Shown one piece after another: positions 6,824-14,776 of a stretch of 46,212 nucleotides of DNA. Positions within the stretch are counted from its first letter, which is position 1. Each line of letters starts with the position of its first letter. The notes under the pieces are model-generated. The model did not search any database. It was not told where the DNA came from and saw only the letters and a list, made by a program, of their open reading frames with translations. Origin of the DNA: Candidatus Halobonum tyrrellensis G22 (lineage in GTDB: Archaea; Halobacteriota; Halobacteria; Halobacteriales; Haloferacaceae); contig NZ_ASGZ01000024.1 of NCBI RefSeq assembly GCF_000495475.1, positions 1-46,212 of the forward strand. The letters are read 5' to 3'. The position numbers and the translations under genes were made by a program.

Positions 6824-7498
6824 CTAGGCGAACGCGCGCAGGACGCCCTGCCCGTCGGTGCCGCCGACGTCGGGCAGCGTCGCCCGTTCGGGGTGGGGCA
6901 TCATCACCGCGACCGTCTCGCGTGCGCCCAGCAGGCCGGCGACGTTCCCGGCCGAACCGTTGGGGTTGGCCGCGTCGGTGACGTTCCCGTCGGCGTCGCA
7001 GTAGCGGAACAGCACGCGGTCGGCCGCCTCCAGTTCGGCGAGTCGGTCGTCGCGGGTCTCGAAGCGGCCCTCGCCGTGGGCGATCGGAACCTCGACCACG
7101 TCGCCCTCGTCGTACGCCGCGGTCCAGGGGGTGTCCGCCCGTTCGACACGCAGGTGGACGTGTTCACACTGGAAGCGCGCCGAGCGGTTGGTGGTGAACG
7201 CGCCGTCGGTCAGGCCCGCCTCACAGCCGATCTGCGCGCCGTTACAGACGCCGAGCACCGGCACGCCCTCGTCGGCGCACTCGCGAACCTCGGCCATCAC
7301 GGGCGTCCGCGCGGCCATCGCGCCCGCCCGGAGGTAGTCGCCGTAGGAGAACCCGCCGGGGAGCACCACCCCCTCGGTGTCGGCGGGCAGGCCGTCCTCG
7401 TGCCAGACGCGTTCGGCGTCGATACCCAGATGCGACAGCGCGCGCACCGCGTCGCGGTCGCAGTTCGACCCGCCGAACGTGACGACGGCCACCGTCAC
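6824..7498 (-). CDS. purQ: Phosphoribosylformylglycinamidine synthase, glutaminase subunit PurQ
   Basis: Class I glutamine amidotransferase of 224 residues. It has VLPGGFSYGDYLRAGA near residue 45, the nucleophile in VLGVCNGAQIGCEAGL (Cys85) and PHPERA near the C-terminus (His202, Glu204) completing the triad. It supplies ammonia to PurL for FGAM formation, with PurS as bridging subunit. The GTG at 7498 follows GGAGGTGA at 7505-7512 with 6-nt spacing. It lies 108 nt downstream of purS on the same strand. The intergenic spacer carries a second copy of the same ribosome-binding site and first five codons; see the 21-codon frame at 7495-7560. PurL is not in the window. Confidence 0.95.
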   Translation of the reverse strand: MTVAVVTFGGSNCDRDAVRALSHLGIDAERVWHEDGLPADTEGVVLPGGFSYGDYLRAGAMAARTPVMAEVRECADEGVPVLGVCNGAQIGCEAGLTDGAFTTNRSARFQCEHVHLRVERADTPWTAAYDEGDVVEVPIAHGEGRFETRDDRLAELEAADRVLFRYCDADGNVTDAANPNGSAGNVAGLLGARETVAVMMPHPERATLPDVGGTDGQGVLRAFA

Positions 7499-7560
7499 GC
7501 CGTGTCACCTCCGTGTGCGCGGACGCTGGCGGTGGGCGTCGGAGAGACGGCCACCGTCAC
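7495..7560 (-). other. Short frame from a duplicated purQ start region (21 codons)
   Basis: Between purS and purQ the sequence GGAGGTGG (7566-7573), a 5-nt spacer and GTGACGGTGGCCGTC (from 7560) repeat the purQ signal GGAGGTGA and GTGACGGTGGCCGTC. The 17-bp block gacggccaccgtcacgc occurs at 7484-7500 and again at 7546-7562. The upstream copy opens a frame of 21 codons (VTVAVSPTPTASVRAHGGDT, then A) whose TGA overlaps the purQ GTG by three bases within GTGA. It may be a translated leader coupled to purQ or a neutral duplication. Confidence 0.5.
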
Positions 7561-7606
7561 GCGAGCCACCTCCGGCGGCGAACGCGCCGGAGGCGCGGGG
7601 CGGCGT

Positions 7607-7858
7607 TCATCGCTCGCTCACGTCCACGTCGTAGTCGTGGATCGTGGGGTTGGCGAGCAGTCGCTCGGCCATCTCGTCGGCCCGCGAGCGGGCGGCGTCG
7701 GCGTCGGCGGCGTCGAAGTCGAGTTCGTACCGGTCGGCCGACCGGAGTTCGTCCACCTCGAACCCCAGGCGTTCGAGCGCCCCCTTCGTGGTCTCGGCCT
7801 CGGGGTCGAGCACGCCCCGCTTCAGCCGCACGGTCACCGTCGCGGTGTAGGCGGTCAT
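7607..7858 (-). CDS. purS: Phosphoribosylformylglycinamidine synthase subunit PurS
   Basis: Protein of 83 residues: TATVTVRLKRGVLDPEAETT near the N-terminus, then ALERLGFEVDELRSADRYEL and the C-terminal ADEMAERLLANPTIHDYDVD. This matches the PurS fold in length and in its RGVLDPE and LLANP motifs. It bridges PurL and PurQ. The ATG at 7858 is backed by a TATA-like CGATTTTAGG at 7881-7890. It is first in a purS-purQ pair and divergent from the purU-like gene. Confidence 0.93.
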   Translation of the reverse strand: MTAYTATVTVRLKRGVLDPEAETTKGALERLGFEVDELRSADRYELDFDAADADAARSRADEMAERLLANPTIHDYDVDVSER

Positions 7859-7880
7859 CGGGTCGATCTGCGCGGTCGTG

Positions 7881-7890
7881 CCTAAAATCG
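7881..7890 (-). promoter_or_regulatory. TATA-like box of purS
   Basis: The minus strand reads CGATTTTAGG, centred about 27 nt upstream of the purS ATG, fitting a leaderless purS-purQ transcript. Confidence 0.55.
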
Positions 7891-7951
7891 GTTTTGGGTC
7901 GCGTCTCGTATGCACGTTCGTGGGTGGTGGCGTTCGCGCGAAACGACGGAG

Positions 7952-7958
7952 GTTTATC
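7952..7958 (+). promoter_or_regulatory. TATA-like box of the purU-like gene
   Basis: GTTTATC centred near 7955 would place transcription start near 7982. That leaves a leader of about 40 nt which includes the GGAGGTGA ribosome-binding site at 8007-8014. Confidence 0.5.
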
Positions 7959-8021
7959 CCCCTCGTGGATACGGGGTGACGTGTCCCGTTCGAATACGGA
8001 GACGACGGAGGTGAGGCGCCG

Positions 8022-8945
8022 TTGCGCGAACTGACCGAGATCGTGGTGGTGGGAGACGACGACACCGGACTGGTCGCGCGCGTCACCTCGCTTCTGTTCG
8101 AGCGGGGGTGTAACATCGAGGACCTCGACCAGGCGGTCCGCGACGGCGTGTTCCGGATGCGCCTGCACGCCGACTCGTCGGGGATGGTCTGTAAACCCGC
8201 GACGCTCCGGGAGGACATCCAGGAGTTGGGCGACGACCTGGGCGTCGACGTGCAGGTCCGCTTCCCGAACGAGACGGATGGCCACCGCGTCGGCCTCCTC
8301 GTCACCAAGGAGGCGCACGCGCCGCGGGCGGTGTTGGAGGCGTGCGCCGACGGCACCCTCGACGCCGAGGTGGCCGTGATGGTGGGCAACCGCGACACGC
8401 TGGAGTCGCTCGCCGCCGAGTTCGACGTGCCGTTCGTCGACGTCGGCGACGAGAACGGCTCGCACGACGAGACGCAACTGCTGTCCGTGTTGGAGGAGCA
8501 CGGCGTCGACTGCATCGCGCTCGCGCGGTTCATGCGCATCCTCTCGCCCGAGGTGGTGTTCCGCTACGAGGGGCGGATCGTCAACGTCCACCCGTCGCTC
8601 CTCCCGGCGTTCCCCGGCGCGGAGGCGTACCGGCAGGCCGTCGAGGGCGGCGCGCGCGTCGCGGGCGTCACCGCCCACTACGTGACGACCGACCTCGACC
8701 AGGGACCGGTCATCGCCCAGCGCGGGTTCGCGGTCCCGCCGGGCGCCGACGTCGAGGAGCTGAAGGAGCGCGGCCAGCCGCTCGAATCCGAGGCGCTCGT
8801 CGCGGCGCTGCGCGCACACATCGACGACGCGCTGGTGATCCGGCGCGGGCGGACCCACCTCCGCGAGGAGGTCGACCCCGACGAGTACGACCTCGGCGGG
8901 GTGGCGACGGAGACGCCGACCGCGGCCGCGCCGCCCGCGGAGTAG
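8022..8945 (+). CDS. ACT-domain formyltetrahydrofolate hydrolase/transformylase, PurU-like
   Basis: Protein of 307 residues. The N-terminal ACT domain (about 1-80) reads EIVVVGDDDTGLVARVTSLL. The C-terminal formyltransferase domain has CIALARFMRILSPEVV, the catalytic NVHPSLLPAFPGAEAY (Asn188, His190) and TTDLDQGPVIAQR (Asp226). PurU hydrolyses 10-formyl-THF to formate and THF; the same fold in PurN transfers the formyl group to GAR. The ACT domain favours PurU, but placement beside purS, purQ and purC makes a purine role plausible. A TTG start is chosen because GGAGGTGA stands 7 nt upstream and no ATG or GTG gives a full ACT domain. A charged tail of about 35 residues follows the catalytic domain. 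Confidence 0.85.
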   Translation: MRELTEIVVVGDDDTGLVARVTSLLFERGCNIEDLDQAVRDGVFRMRLHADSSGMVCKPATLREDIQELGDDLGVDVQVRFPNETDGHRVGLLVTKEAHAPRAVLEACADGTLDAEVAVMVGNRDTLESLAAEFDVPFVDVGDENGSHDETQLLSVLEEHGVDCIALARFMRILSPEVVFRYEGRIVNVHPSLLPAFPGAEAYRQAVEGGARVAGVTAHYVTTDLDQGPVIAQRGFAVPPGADVEELKERGQPLESEALVAALRAHIDDALVIRRGRTHLREEVDPDEYDLGGVATETPTAAAPPAE

Positions 8946-9021
8946 CGCTCGAACCGCTCGCGGAGCGTCTTTTCGGCGATAAGTGTAGGTGGCCCGGCCA
9001 GCGACGGGTCCCGGTCCGACT

Positions 9022-10041
9022 CTAGAGGTCGCGCACGCGGTCGACCGCCGCCGCGACCGGCGGCGCGTCGAACCAGTCGCTGCCGGTGTAGGCGTTCGCG
9101 CCCGCGGCGTACAGGTCCGCGACGGCGCCGACCACGGAGTCGGGCAGGGTGGGCGGGTCGCGCTCGCAGAGCGTCCGCCAGTCGGCGATACCTTCGTCGT
9201 CCGCGCGCGCCTTCGCGGCGCTCACGGCGTCGACCCACGCGGGGTGTTCGCGCTTGTAGTACTGCCGGACCACCTCCTTCGACACCTCCTGGCCCTCGTA
9301 GGCGAAGCGGTTCTCGTCGAACGTCCCCACCACGTCGGCGACGCGCACCTCGCCGTCGGCGTACAGACACTCGATCTTGCCGTCCTCGTGGGTGAACCCG
9401 GTCTCCTCGGCGCGGTCGGTCACCGCCTCGTTCACCCGGCGCGCGAGCGCTTCGAGGTCGTCGATCTCCGCGACGCCCGCGACGTCGTCGGCCTCCTCGC
9501 GGGTGAGGTAGCGGTCCTGCTCTTCGAACTTGGTGGAGAACTCCACCACGGGGGCGGGCAGGTCGACGGGTTCGGCGGGCCACTCGTCGCGGTCGAGTCC
9601 CACCTCGCGGGGGTCCGCACGCGACCGCAGGCTGGAGCCGACGGGAACCGCGTTCCGGAAGACCACCTCCAGGGGAACGAGGTAGGCGCCCGCCTCGTCC
9701 GCCTCGGCGTGGAACGCCTCGTAGTCGTACGCGCCGTCGCGGAACGGCAGGTCGGGCACCGTGACCAGGTCGATGGCGAGTTCCCGCGGCGGCTCCGCCG
9801 ACTCCGCCAGCGGGACCGCGTCGGGACCGACCCCGCGGTAGTGGGTGGGGACGCCCCGGTCTTCGAGGCGTTCGAGGTTGAACGCGCCCATCGTGCACAG
9901 CGACGCGCCCTTCCCCGGGATGGGGTCGGGCATCTTCCCCCAGTCGAAGACGGAGTAGTCGTCGGTGAAGGCGAACCGCCCCGCGCCGAGGTCGCCGTCG
10001 GCCGGCGGGCGGTCGACGAGGAACTCCTTGACGCTCGTCAT
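9022..10041 (-). CDS. purC: Phosphoribosylaminoimidazole-succinocarboxamide synthase PurC
   Basis: Protein of 339 residues with typical SAICAR synthetase motifs: [20 protein letters not shown] (substrate loop), [49 protein letters not shown] and [13 protein letters not shown]. It ligates aspartate to CAIR using ATP in purine synthesis. The length is above that of bacterial PurC (about 240) but usual for the haloarchaeal form. The ATG at 10041 is preceded at about 28 nt by AGATTCATACC on the minus strand, a TATA-like box. It converges on the purU-like gene with 76 nt between stops. Confidence 0.93.
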   Translation of the reverse strand: MTSVKEFLVDRPPADGDLGAGRFAFTDDYSVFDWGKMPDPIPGKGASLCTMGAFNLERLEDRGVPTHYRGVGPDAVPLAESAEPPRELAIDLVTVPDLPFRDGAYDYEAFHAEADEAGAYLVPLEVVFRNAVPVGSSLRSRADPREVGLDRDEWPAEPVDLPAPVVEFSTKFEEQDRYLTREEADDVAGVAEIDDLEALARRVNEAVTDRAEETGFTHEDGKIECLYADGEVRVADVVGTFDENRFAYEGQEVSKEVVRQYYKREHPAWVDAVSAAKARADDEGIADWRTLCERDPPTLPDSVVGAVADLYAAGANAYTGSDWFDAPPVAAAVDRVRDL

Positions 10042-10179
10042 GGTCGAGTGGGGAACGGGCGACGGTATGAATCTTTCAGTTCCCTGCGCATCCGCCCGGC
10101 AGAACGCACAGATGTGTGCACGTCCGTGGAGTGGTCGGGCGGGGTCCCGACGCGGGACCGGGGTCGACTCGGGCGGGCG

Positions 10180-11643
10180 TCACTCCTCCGGGAGTATCTT
10201 CCCCGGGTTGAGGATCCCCCGAGGGTCGAGCGCGTCCTTGATCGCACGCATCGTGTCGACGGCCGCGCCGTGTTCCGCGCGGAGGAACTGCCGCTTGCCG
10301 GTGCCGATGCCGTGTTCGCCCGTGACCGTGCCGTCGAGTTCGAGCGCTCGCTCCACCAGGTCGACGTACGCGCGTTCCGCGCGGTCGACCGCGTCGGGGT
10401 CGTCGTGGTCGTACACCGCGAAGTAGTGGAGGTTGCCGTCGCCCGCGTGGCCGAACGCCGGCATGAACAGGTCGTACGCCTCGGCGGTCTCCTTCACCGC
10501 GCGGATCATCTCGGGGTAGTTCGAGATGGGGACGGTCACGTCCCCCGAGTGGCCCATGTCCAGATCCGGGTGCCACTCCTCGGCGGCGTACGTGATGTCC
10601 CGCCGGGCGGTCCAGAGTTCGTCCATCTCGTCGCCGTCGCTCACCTCGAACGACTCGACGTCGTGGGCGTCGAACACCGCCCGACAGAACCCGACCTCCT
10701 CGTCGACGCCGTGGTTGGCGTGGAACTCGACGAACACCATCGGCCGCTCGGGCATCGCCGTCCCCGAGTAGGCGTTGGCCATCCGGGCGGCGTCGGCGTC
10801 CATGAGTTCGATCTTCGCGACGTCCACCCCCGACGCGACGGCGTCGCGCACCGCCGCGGTCGCGTCGTCGAGCGTCGGGAACACCGCGCGGCCGCCCCGC
10901 ACCTGTTCGGGGATGCCCGCGAGTTCGAGCGTCACGCGCGTCACCACCGCGAGCGTCCCCTCCGACCCGACGAGCAGGTCGGTGAGGTTGTAGCCGCTGG
11001 AGGTCTTGGCCGCGCGCGTCCCCGTCTCGATGACGGTGCCGTCGGCTCGCACCGCCTCCAGGCTCCGCACCCAGTCGCCCACCTCGCCGTACTTCACGGT
11101 CCCCATCCCGGAGGCGTCGGTGGCGACCATCCCGCCGACCGTCGATATCTCCCCCGAGGAGGGGAGCGGCGGGAACGTCAGCCCGTGACGGGCGACGCGT
11201 TCGTCGAGGTCGGCGCCGACGACGCCGGGTTCGACGTCGACCGTGAGGTCGTCGGGCCGGACGTCGAGCACCGCGTCCATCCGGGTGAGGTCGAGGCTGA
11301 TCCCGGCTTCGACCGGCGTGACGTGCGATTCGAGGCTGGTGCCGGCGGCGTACGGCGTCACCGGCACGCCGCGGTCGTTCGCGGCCGCGAGCACCGCCGA
11401 CACGTCCGCGGTCGAGGCCGCGAACACCACGGCGTCGGGCGTCACCTCCTCCTCCTCGGGGGTCTCGTACCCCCCGGCGTGGAGGTCGCGGTCGGACGCG
11501 CCGAACGACGCCTCGCCGTCGAGCGAGAGGTCGGCGAGGAAGCCGACGGCGTGGCCGCCCGCGCCGTCGTCGGCGCGGCGGTCGCCGCCGGTCCCGGCGT
11601 CGTCACCGGCGTCGGCGCTCCCGCCGCGCGGTCCCTGGTCCAT
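10180..11643 (-). CDS. FAD-binding oxidoreductase, GlcD / D-lactate dehydrogenase type
   Basis: Protein of 487 residues of the VAO/PCMH flavoprotein family. Visible motifs are VPVTPYAAGTSLESHVTPVE (FAD pyrophosphate loop), PPLPSSGEISTVGGMVATDA, SGYNLTDLLVGSEGTLAVVT and, near the C-terminus, PAFGHAGDGNLHYFAVYD and TVTGEHGIGTGKRQFL, the FAD-oxidase C substrate/metal motifs of glycolate oxidase GlcD and D-lactate dehydrogenase. The first 30 residues are a disordered acidic leader. No iron-sulfur partner (GlcF) is adjacent, so a cytosolic 2-hydroxyacid dehydrogenase is likely; the substrate cannot be told. The ATG at 11643 (MDQGPRG) is preferred; it is divergent from cofH with 97 bp between. Confidence 0.87.
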   Translation of the reverse strand: MDQGPRGGSADAGDDAGTGGDRRADDGAGGHAVGFLADLSLDGEASFGASDRDLHAGGYETPEEEEVTPDAVVFAASTADVSAVLAAANDRGVPVTPYAAGTSLESHVTPVEAGISLDLTRMDAVLDVRPDDLTVDVEPGVVGADLDERVARHGLTFPPLPSSGEISTVGGMVATDASGMGTVKYGEVGDWVRSLEAVRADGTVIETGTRAAKTSSGYNLTDLLVGSEGTLAVVTRVTLELAGIPEQVRGGRAVFPTLDDATAAVRDAVASGVDVAKIELMDADAARMANAYSGTAMPERPMVFVEFHANHGVDEEVGFCRAVFDAHDVESFEVSDGDEMDELWTARRDITYAAEEWHPDLDMGHSGDVTVPISNYPEMIRAVKETAEAYDLFMPAFGHAGDGNLHYFAVYDHDDPDAVDRAERAYVDLVERALELDGTVTGEHGIGTGKRQFLRAEHGAAVDTMRAIKDALDPRGILNPGKILPEE

Positions 11644-11709
11644 GGGCACAGGCCGCACTCGGTCGTCAAGAGCGCTCCGGTCGGTCCCGGGACCGCCGGT
11701 TCCGCCCGG

Positions 11710-11717
11710 TTTTTATC
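11710..11717 (+). promoter_or_regulatory. TATA-like box of cofH
   Basis: TTTTTATC is centred about 27 nt upstream of the cofH ATG, indicating a leaderless message. Confidence 0.65.
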
Positions 11718-11740
11718 GTCCGACCGTGTGGGGGACGCCC

Positions 11741-13150
11741 ATGAGCCGACCGTCGGCCGCCTCGCTCGACCCCGACGACCTGGGGTTCGACCACCACCCC
11801 GAGACGGATCAGTCGTTCGAGAACGCCCTCGCGAACGCGCGCGACGGCCGCCGACTCTCCGTCGACGACGCGGTCGAACTGCTGACCACCGGAACCGACA
11901 CCGAGGGGATCGACCCCGAGCGGAAAGAACGGGTGCTCGAACTCGCCGACCGCCGCCGCGCCGAGGAGGTGGGCGAGGAGGTGACGTTCGTCGCCAACCT
12001 CAACAACAACGTCACCACCGCCTGTAACACGGGCTGTCTGTTCTGTAACTTCAAGGACACCGCCCACCGGTTCGAGGCGGACCAGGCGGACGACCACGGC
12101 GGGTTCACCAAGACGCCCGCGGAGTCGCGGGAGGCGGTCCGCGCGGCGGTCGAACGCGGCGTCTACGAGGTCACCTCCGTCTCGGGCCTCCACCCGGGGT
12201 TCGCGCTGAACGACGAACACCACGAGATCCTTCGAGCCACCGACGACGCCGCCAAGACGGTGAACTACAAGCCGCCCGAGCGGTACACCACGGACCCCGG
12301 GACGTACGTCGAGCAGATGGACGCGATGTCGGTCGACGGCGTCCACCTCCACTCGATGACGCCCGAGGAGGCGTACCACGCCCGCCGGGGCACCGACTGG
12401 TCGTACGAGTCGGTGTACGAGACGCTCGCGGACGCCGGTCTCGACTCCGCGCCCGGCACCGCCGCGGAGATACTCGTCGACGAGGTTCGCGACGTGATCT
12501 GCCCCGGCAAGATCGACACCCAGGGGTGGATGGACGCGATGGAGGGCGCCGTCGCGGCGGGGTTGGACGTGACCGCGACGATCATGTACGGCCACGTGGA
12601 AAACGAGATGCACCGCGCGCTCCACCTCGAGAAGGTCCGGGAGTTGCAAGACCGGACGGGCGGGGTCACCGAGTTCGTCCCGCTGTCGTTCATCCACGAG
12701 CGGACGCCGCTGTACGAACACGGCGTCGTCGAGGGCGGCGCGAGCGACGACGAGGACGAACTCCTGATCGCGGTGTCGCGGCTGTTCCTCGACAACGTCG
12801 AGAACGTCCAGACCTCGTGGGTGAAGTACGGCGACGAGAAGGCGCTCAAGACGCTCTCGTGTGGCGCGAACGACTTCATGGGCACCATCCTCTCGGAGGA
12901 GATCACCAAGCGCGCCGGCGGGCGGTTCGGCGAGTTCCGCAGTTTCGACGACTACGTCGAGATGGTCGCGAGCGTCGGCCGCACCCCCGTCGAACGGTCG
13001 ACCGACTACCGCACGAAACGCGAGATCGACCCGACCGGCGAGGGACCGTTCGGTCCCCGTCTCGGCCCGAAGGCCGACGGCACGCCGCTTCTCACCCGCG
13101 AAGAGCGGTCCGAACGCGCCGCCGGCCGAGGCGCGACCGCCGACGACTGA
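11741..13150 (+). CDS. cofH: FO synthase subunit CofH (F420 biosynthesis, radical SAM)
   Basis: Protein of 469 residues. TTACNTGCLFCNFKDTAHRF (residues 92-111) contains the CxxxCxxC cluster ligands Cys95, Cys99 and Cys102. SVSGLHPGFALNDEHHEILR, DGVHLHSMTPEEAYHARRGT and GTAAEILVDEVRDVICPGKI are CofH/MqnC-like active-site segments. With CofG it joins tyrosine-derived hydroxybenzyl to a diaminouracil to make FO, the chromophore of coenzyme F420. It is longer than usual (about 360-400) because of an N-terminal stretch of about 80 residues and a charged C-terminal tail, common in haloarchaea. CofG is not in the window. The ATG at 11741 fits the TATA-like box at 11710-11717. Confidence 0.9.
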   Translation: MSRPSAASLDPDDLGFDHHPETDQSFENALANARDGRRLSVDDAVELLTTGTDTEGIDPERKERVLELADRRRAEEVGEEVTFVANLNNNVTTACNTGCLFCNFKDTAHRFEADQADDHGGFTKTPAESREAVRAAVERGVYEVTSVSGLHPGFALNDEHHEILRATDDAAKTVNYKPPERYTTDPGTYVEQMDAMSVDGVHLHSMTPEEAYHARRGTDWSYESVYETLADAGLDSAPGTAAEILVDEVRDVICPGKIDTQGWMDAMEGAVAAGLDVTATIMYGHVENEMHRALHLEKVRELQDRTGGVTEFVPLSFIHERTPLYEHGVVEGGASDDEDELLIAVSRLFLDNVENVQTSWVKYGDEKALKTLSCGANDFMGTILSEEITKRAGGRFGEFRSFDDYVEMVASVGRTPVERSTDYRTKREIDPTGEGPFGPRLGPKADGTPLLTREERSERAAGRGATADD

Positions 13151-13409
13151 CCCGGTGTCGGGGGCGGTCGTACCGCACCGTCACGACGACCGGGAGGACG
13201 CACGCGAGCGACCGGAGTTCCCGTGAGCGACCGAAGGGAGCACGGGAGCACGCTAAACGAGCGAAGCGGGTCTCGCGGACGAACACGGCAGGCCCCAATC
13301 GTCGAGACGCGCGAGGCCGTCGCGGTCGCCCTCACCCGCCGCGTCGCGGACGCCGGCGAACCGGCCGACGGGGGCGCGCCGGACGCCGCGCCGTCACCGC
13401 TACGGGCGG

Positions 13410-13841
13410 CTACCCGTCGTACCGCTCGACCATCACCGGCTGGTTCGCGCTCCGGATCACGTTCTCGGCGACGCTGCCGAGCAGCACCCGGTCGAGACCG
13501 GTGTTCCCGCGCGTCCCCATCACGACCAGGTCGACTCCGTGGTCGTCGGCGTACTCGACGATCTGGTCGGAGGGAACCCCGTAGCGGACCTCGCTCCGAC
13601 AGTCGAGACCGGCGTCGGTCGCCCGCCGTTCGACCGCCCCGACCGCGTCGGCGCCGGCGTCCTCCAGGCGGTCGTGGACCGGCGACAGTTGCGCCTCCGG
13701 GACGCCGGCGTAGTCCGTCGTGTCGACGACGTACACCGCGTGGACCGTCGCGTCGCAGAACGACGCGAGGTCGACCCCCTCGGCGACCGCCGCCTCGGCC
13801 GCGTCGCTCCCGTCGGTCGGGATCAGGATATCGTCGTACAT
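13410..13841 (-). CDS. Universal stress protein (UspA family)
   Basis: Protein of 143 residues. It starts MYDDILIPTDGSDAAEAAV and ends with VVMGTRGNTGLDRVLLGSVA followed by ENVIRSANQPVMVERYDG. The GxRGxxGxxxxxLGSVAxxV motif is the ATP-binding loop of UspA-like proteins of the MJ0577 type. Haloarchaea carry many such single-domain proteins; the partner or signal is not apparent here. The ATG at 13841 is the only start giving the canonical N-terminus. A weak CCGTATGCC lies about 32 nt upstream. It is transcribed separately from mobA, 142 nt upstream on the same strand. Confidence 0.9.
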   Translation of the reverse strand: MYDDILIPTDGSDAAEAAVAEGVDLASFCDATVHAVYVVDTTDYAGVPEAQLSPVHDRLEDAGADAVGAVERRATDAGLDCRSEVRYGVPSDQIVEYADDHGVDLVVMGTRGNTGLDRVLLGSVAENVIRSANQPVMVERYDG

Positions 13842-13983
13842 AGCTCGTCTCGACGTCGTCGTCCGACCGGCATACGGGTTGTCGAGATTCCAGCGCGCGC
13901 GGAACGCCCGACAGCGTTTTCCGAGCGGTCCCCGCCCCCGACTCCGGGGTTGGATCACCGGGAGCGGGCCGGAGCCGCGCGCG

Positions 13984-14754
13984 TCAGCGGTCGAACCCGT
14001 CGGGAGGGGAGTCGGCGTCGTCGCTCCCGTCCACCCGGTCGGCTCCGCCCGCCTCGTCGGCGGCCGCCGCGAGTTCCGCCACCGTGTTGACGTTCGTCGT
14101 CGACCGGCCGAGCGGGACGCCCGCGGGCGCGTCGTCGACCGGGACGGTGTGGACGGCGTCGAGTTCCGCGAGCGCCGCCCGCGGGCCGGCCGTCGGCGGG
14201 AGTCGGTCGCGGAGGGCGGCGACCCGCTCGCGCCGATAGACGGCGTGCAGCGGGTCGAGCGCGCCGTCGGGGTACGCGACCGCGACCGCGTCGACGCGGT
14301 CGCCGGCCGTATCGAGGCTCTCGAACCGGTCGACGAGCCACGCCACCGCGGCCGGGTCGAGCAGCGGCATGTCACAGCCGCAGCAGAACACCGCCGGCGC
14401 GTCGACGGCGTCGACGGCGCCGAACAGCCCCCCGAGCGGCCCCTCGTAGCCGGGCGCGTCGAACCCGAAGGCGACGCTCTCGCCGTCGTCCCCCTCGGCG
14501 CCGAGCGCCCGCGCGTACGTCGCCCGCCGGTCGTCGTCGCGGACGACCACCGCCGGTTCTCGACCCGTGGCCTCGCGGAGCACGCGCACGGTCCGGGCGA
14601 GCAGTCGCTCGGCGTCGGGACCGGAACCGACCCGCGCGAGCGCCTTGTCCTCGCCGGCGGCGCCGAAGCGACTGCTGTCGCCGCCGGCGAGGACGACGCC
14701 GCGGACGAAGGCAGGGGCGGAGCCGGGCTCGGTGGTCGAGGGGTCGGGGGTCAC
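13984..14754 (-). CDS. mobA: Molybdenum cofactor guanylyltransferase, MobA-like
   Basis: Protein of 256 residues. FVRGVVLAGGDSSRFGAAGE (residues 16-35) followed by DKAL is the nucleotide-binding LAGGxSxRFGxDKAL loop. VFCCGCDMPLLDPAAV carries the metal-binding acidic motif, and DPLHAVYRRE the MobA substrate motif. MobA links GMP to molybdopterin to form the guanine dinucleotide cofactor used by the DMSO-reductase superfamily, which includes FdhF. It is the last gene of the formate dehydrogenase operon (22 nt after the second FdhF paralogue), which makes a dedicated maturation role likely. A GTG at 14754 is chosen because the residues upstream are Arg/Pro-rich noise overlapping the neighbour. 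Confidence 0.85.
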   Translation of the reverse strand: MTPDPSTTEPGSAPAFVRGVVLAGGDSSRFGAAGEDKALARVGSGPDAERLLARTVRVLREATGREPAVVVRDDDRRATYARALGAEGDDGESVAFGFDAPGYEGPLGGLFGAVDAVDAPAVFCCGCDMPLLDPAAVAWLVDRFESLDTAGDRVDAVAVAYPDGALDPLHAVYRRERVAALRDRLPPTAGPRAALAELDAVHTVPVDDAPAGVPLGRSTTNVNTVAELAAAADEAGGADRVDGSDDADSPPDGFDR

Positions 14755-14776
14755 GGGTACGGACTCACGCTCACGT

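Noticed and set aside
13151-13409. Inverted repeat TCCCGTG (13219-13225) and CACGGGA (13241-13247) with repeated gagcga motifs downstream of cofH as a terminator
   Set aside because: It has a 15-nt loop, lacks the T-rich tract expected for archaeal termination, and gagcga repeats are generic in such GC-rich spacers.
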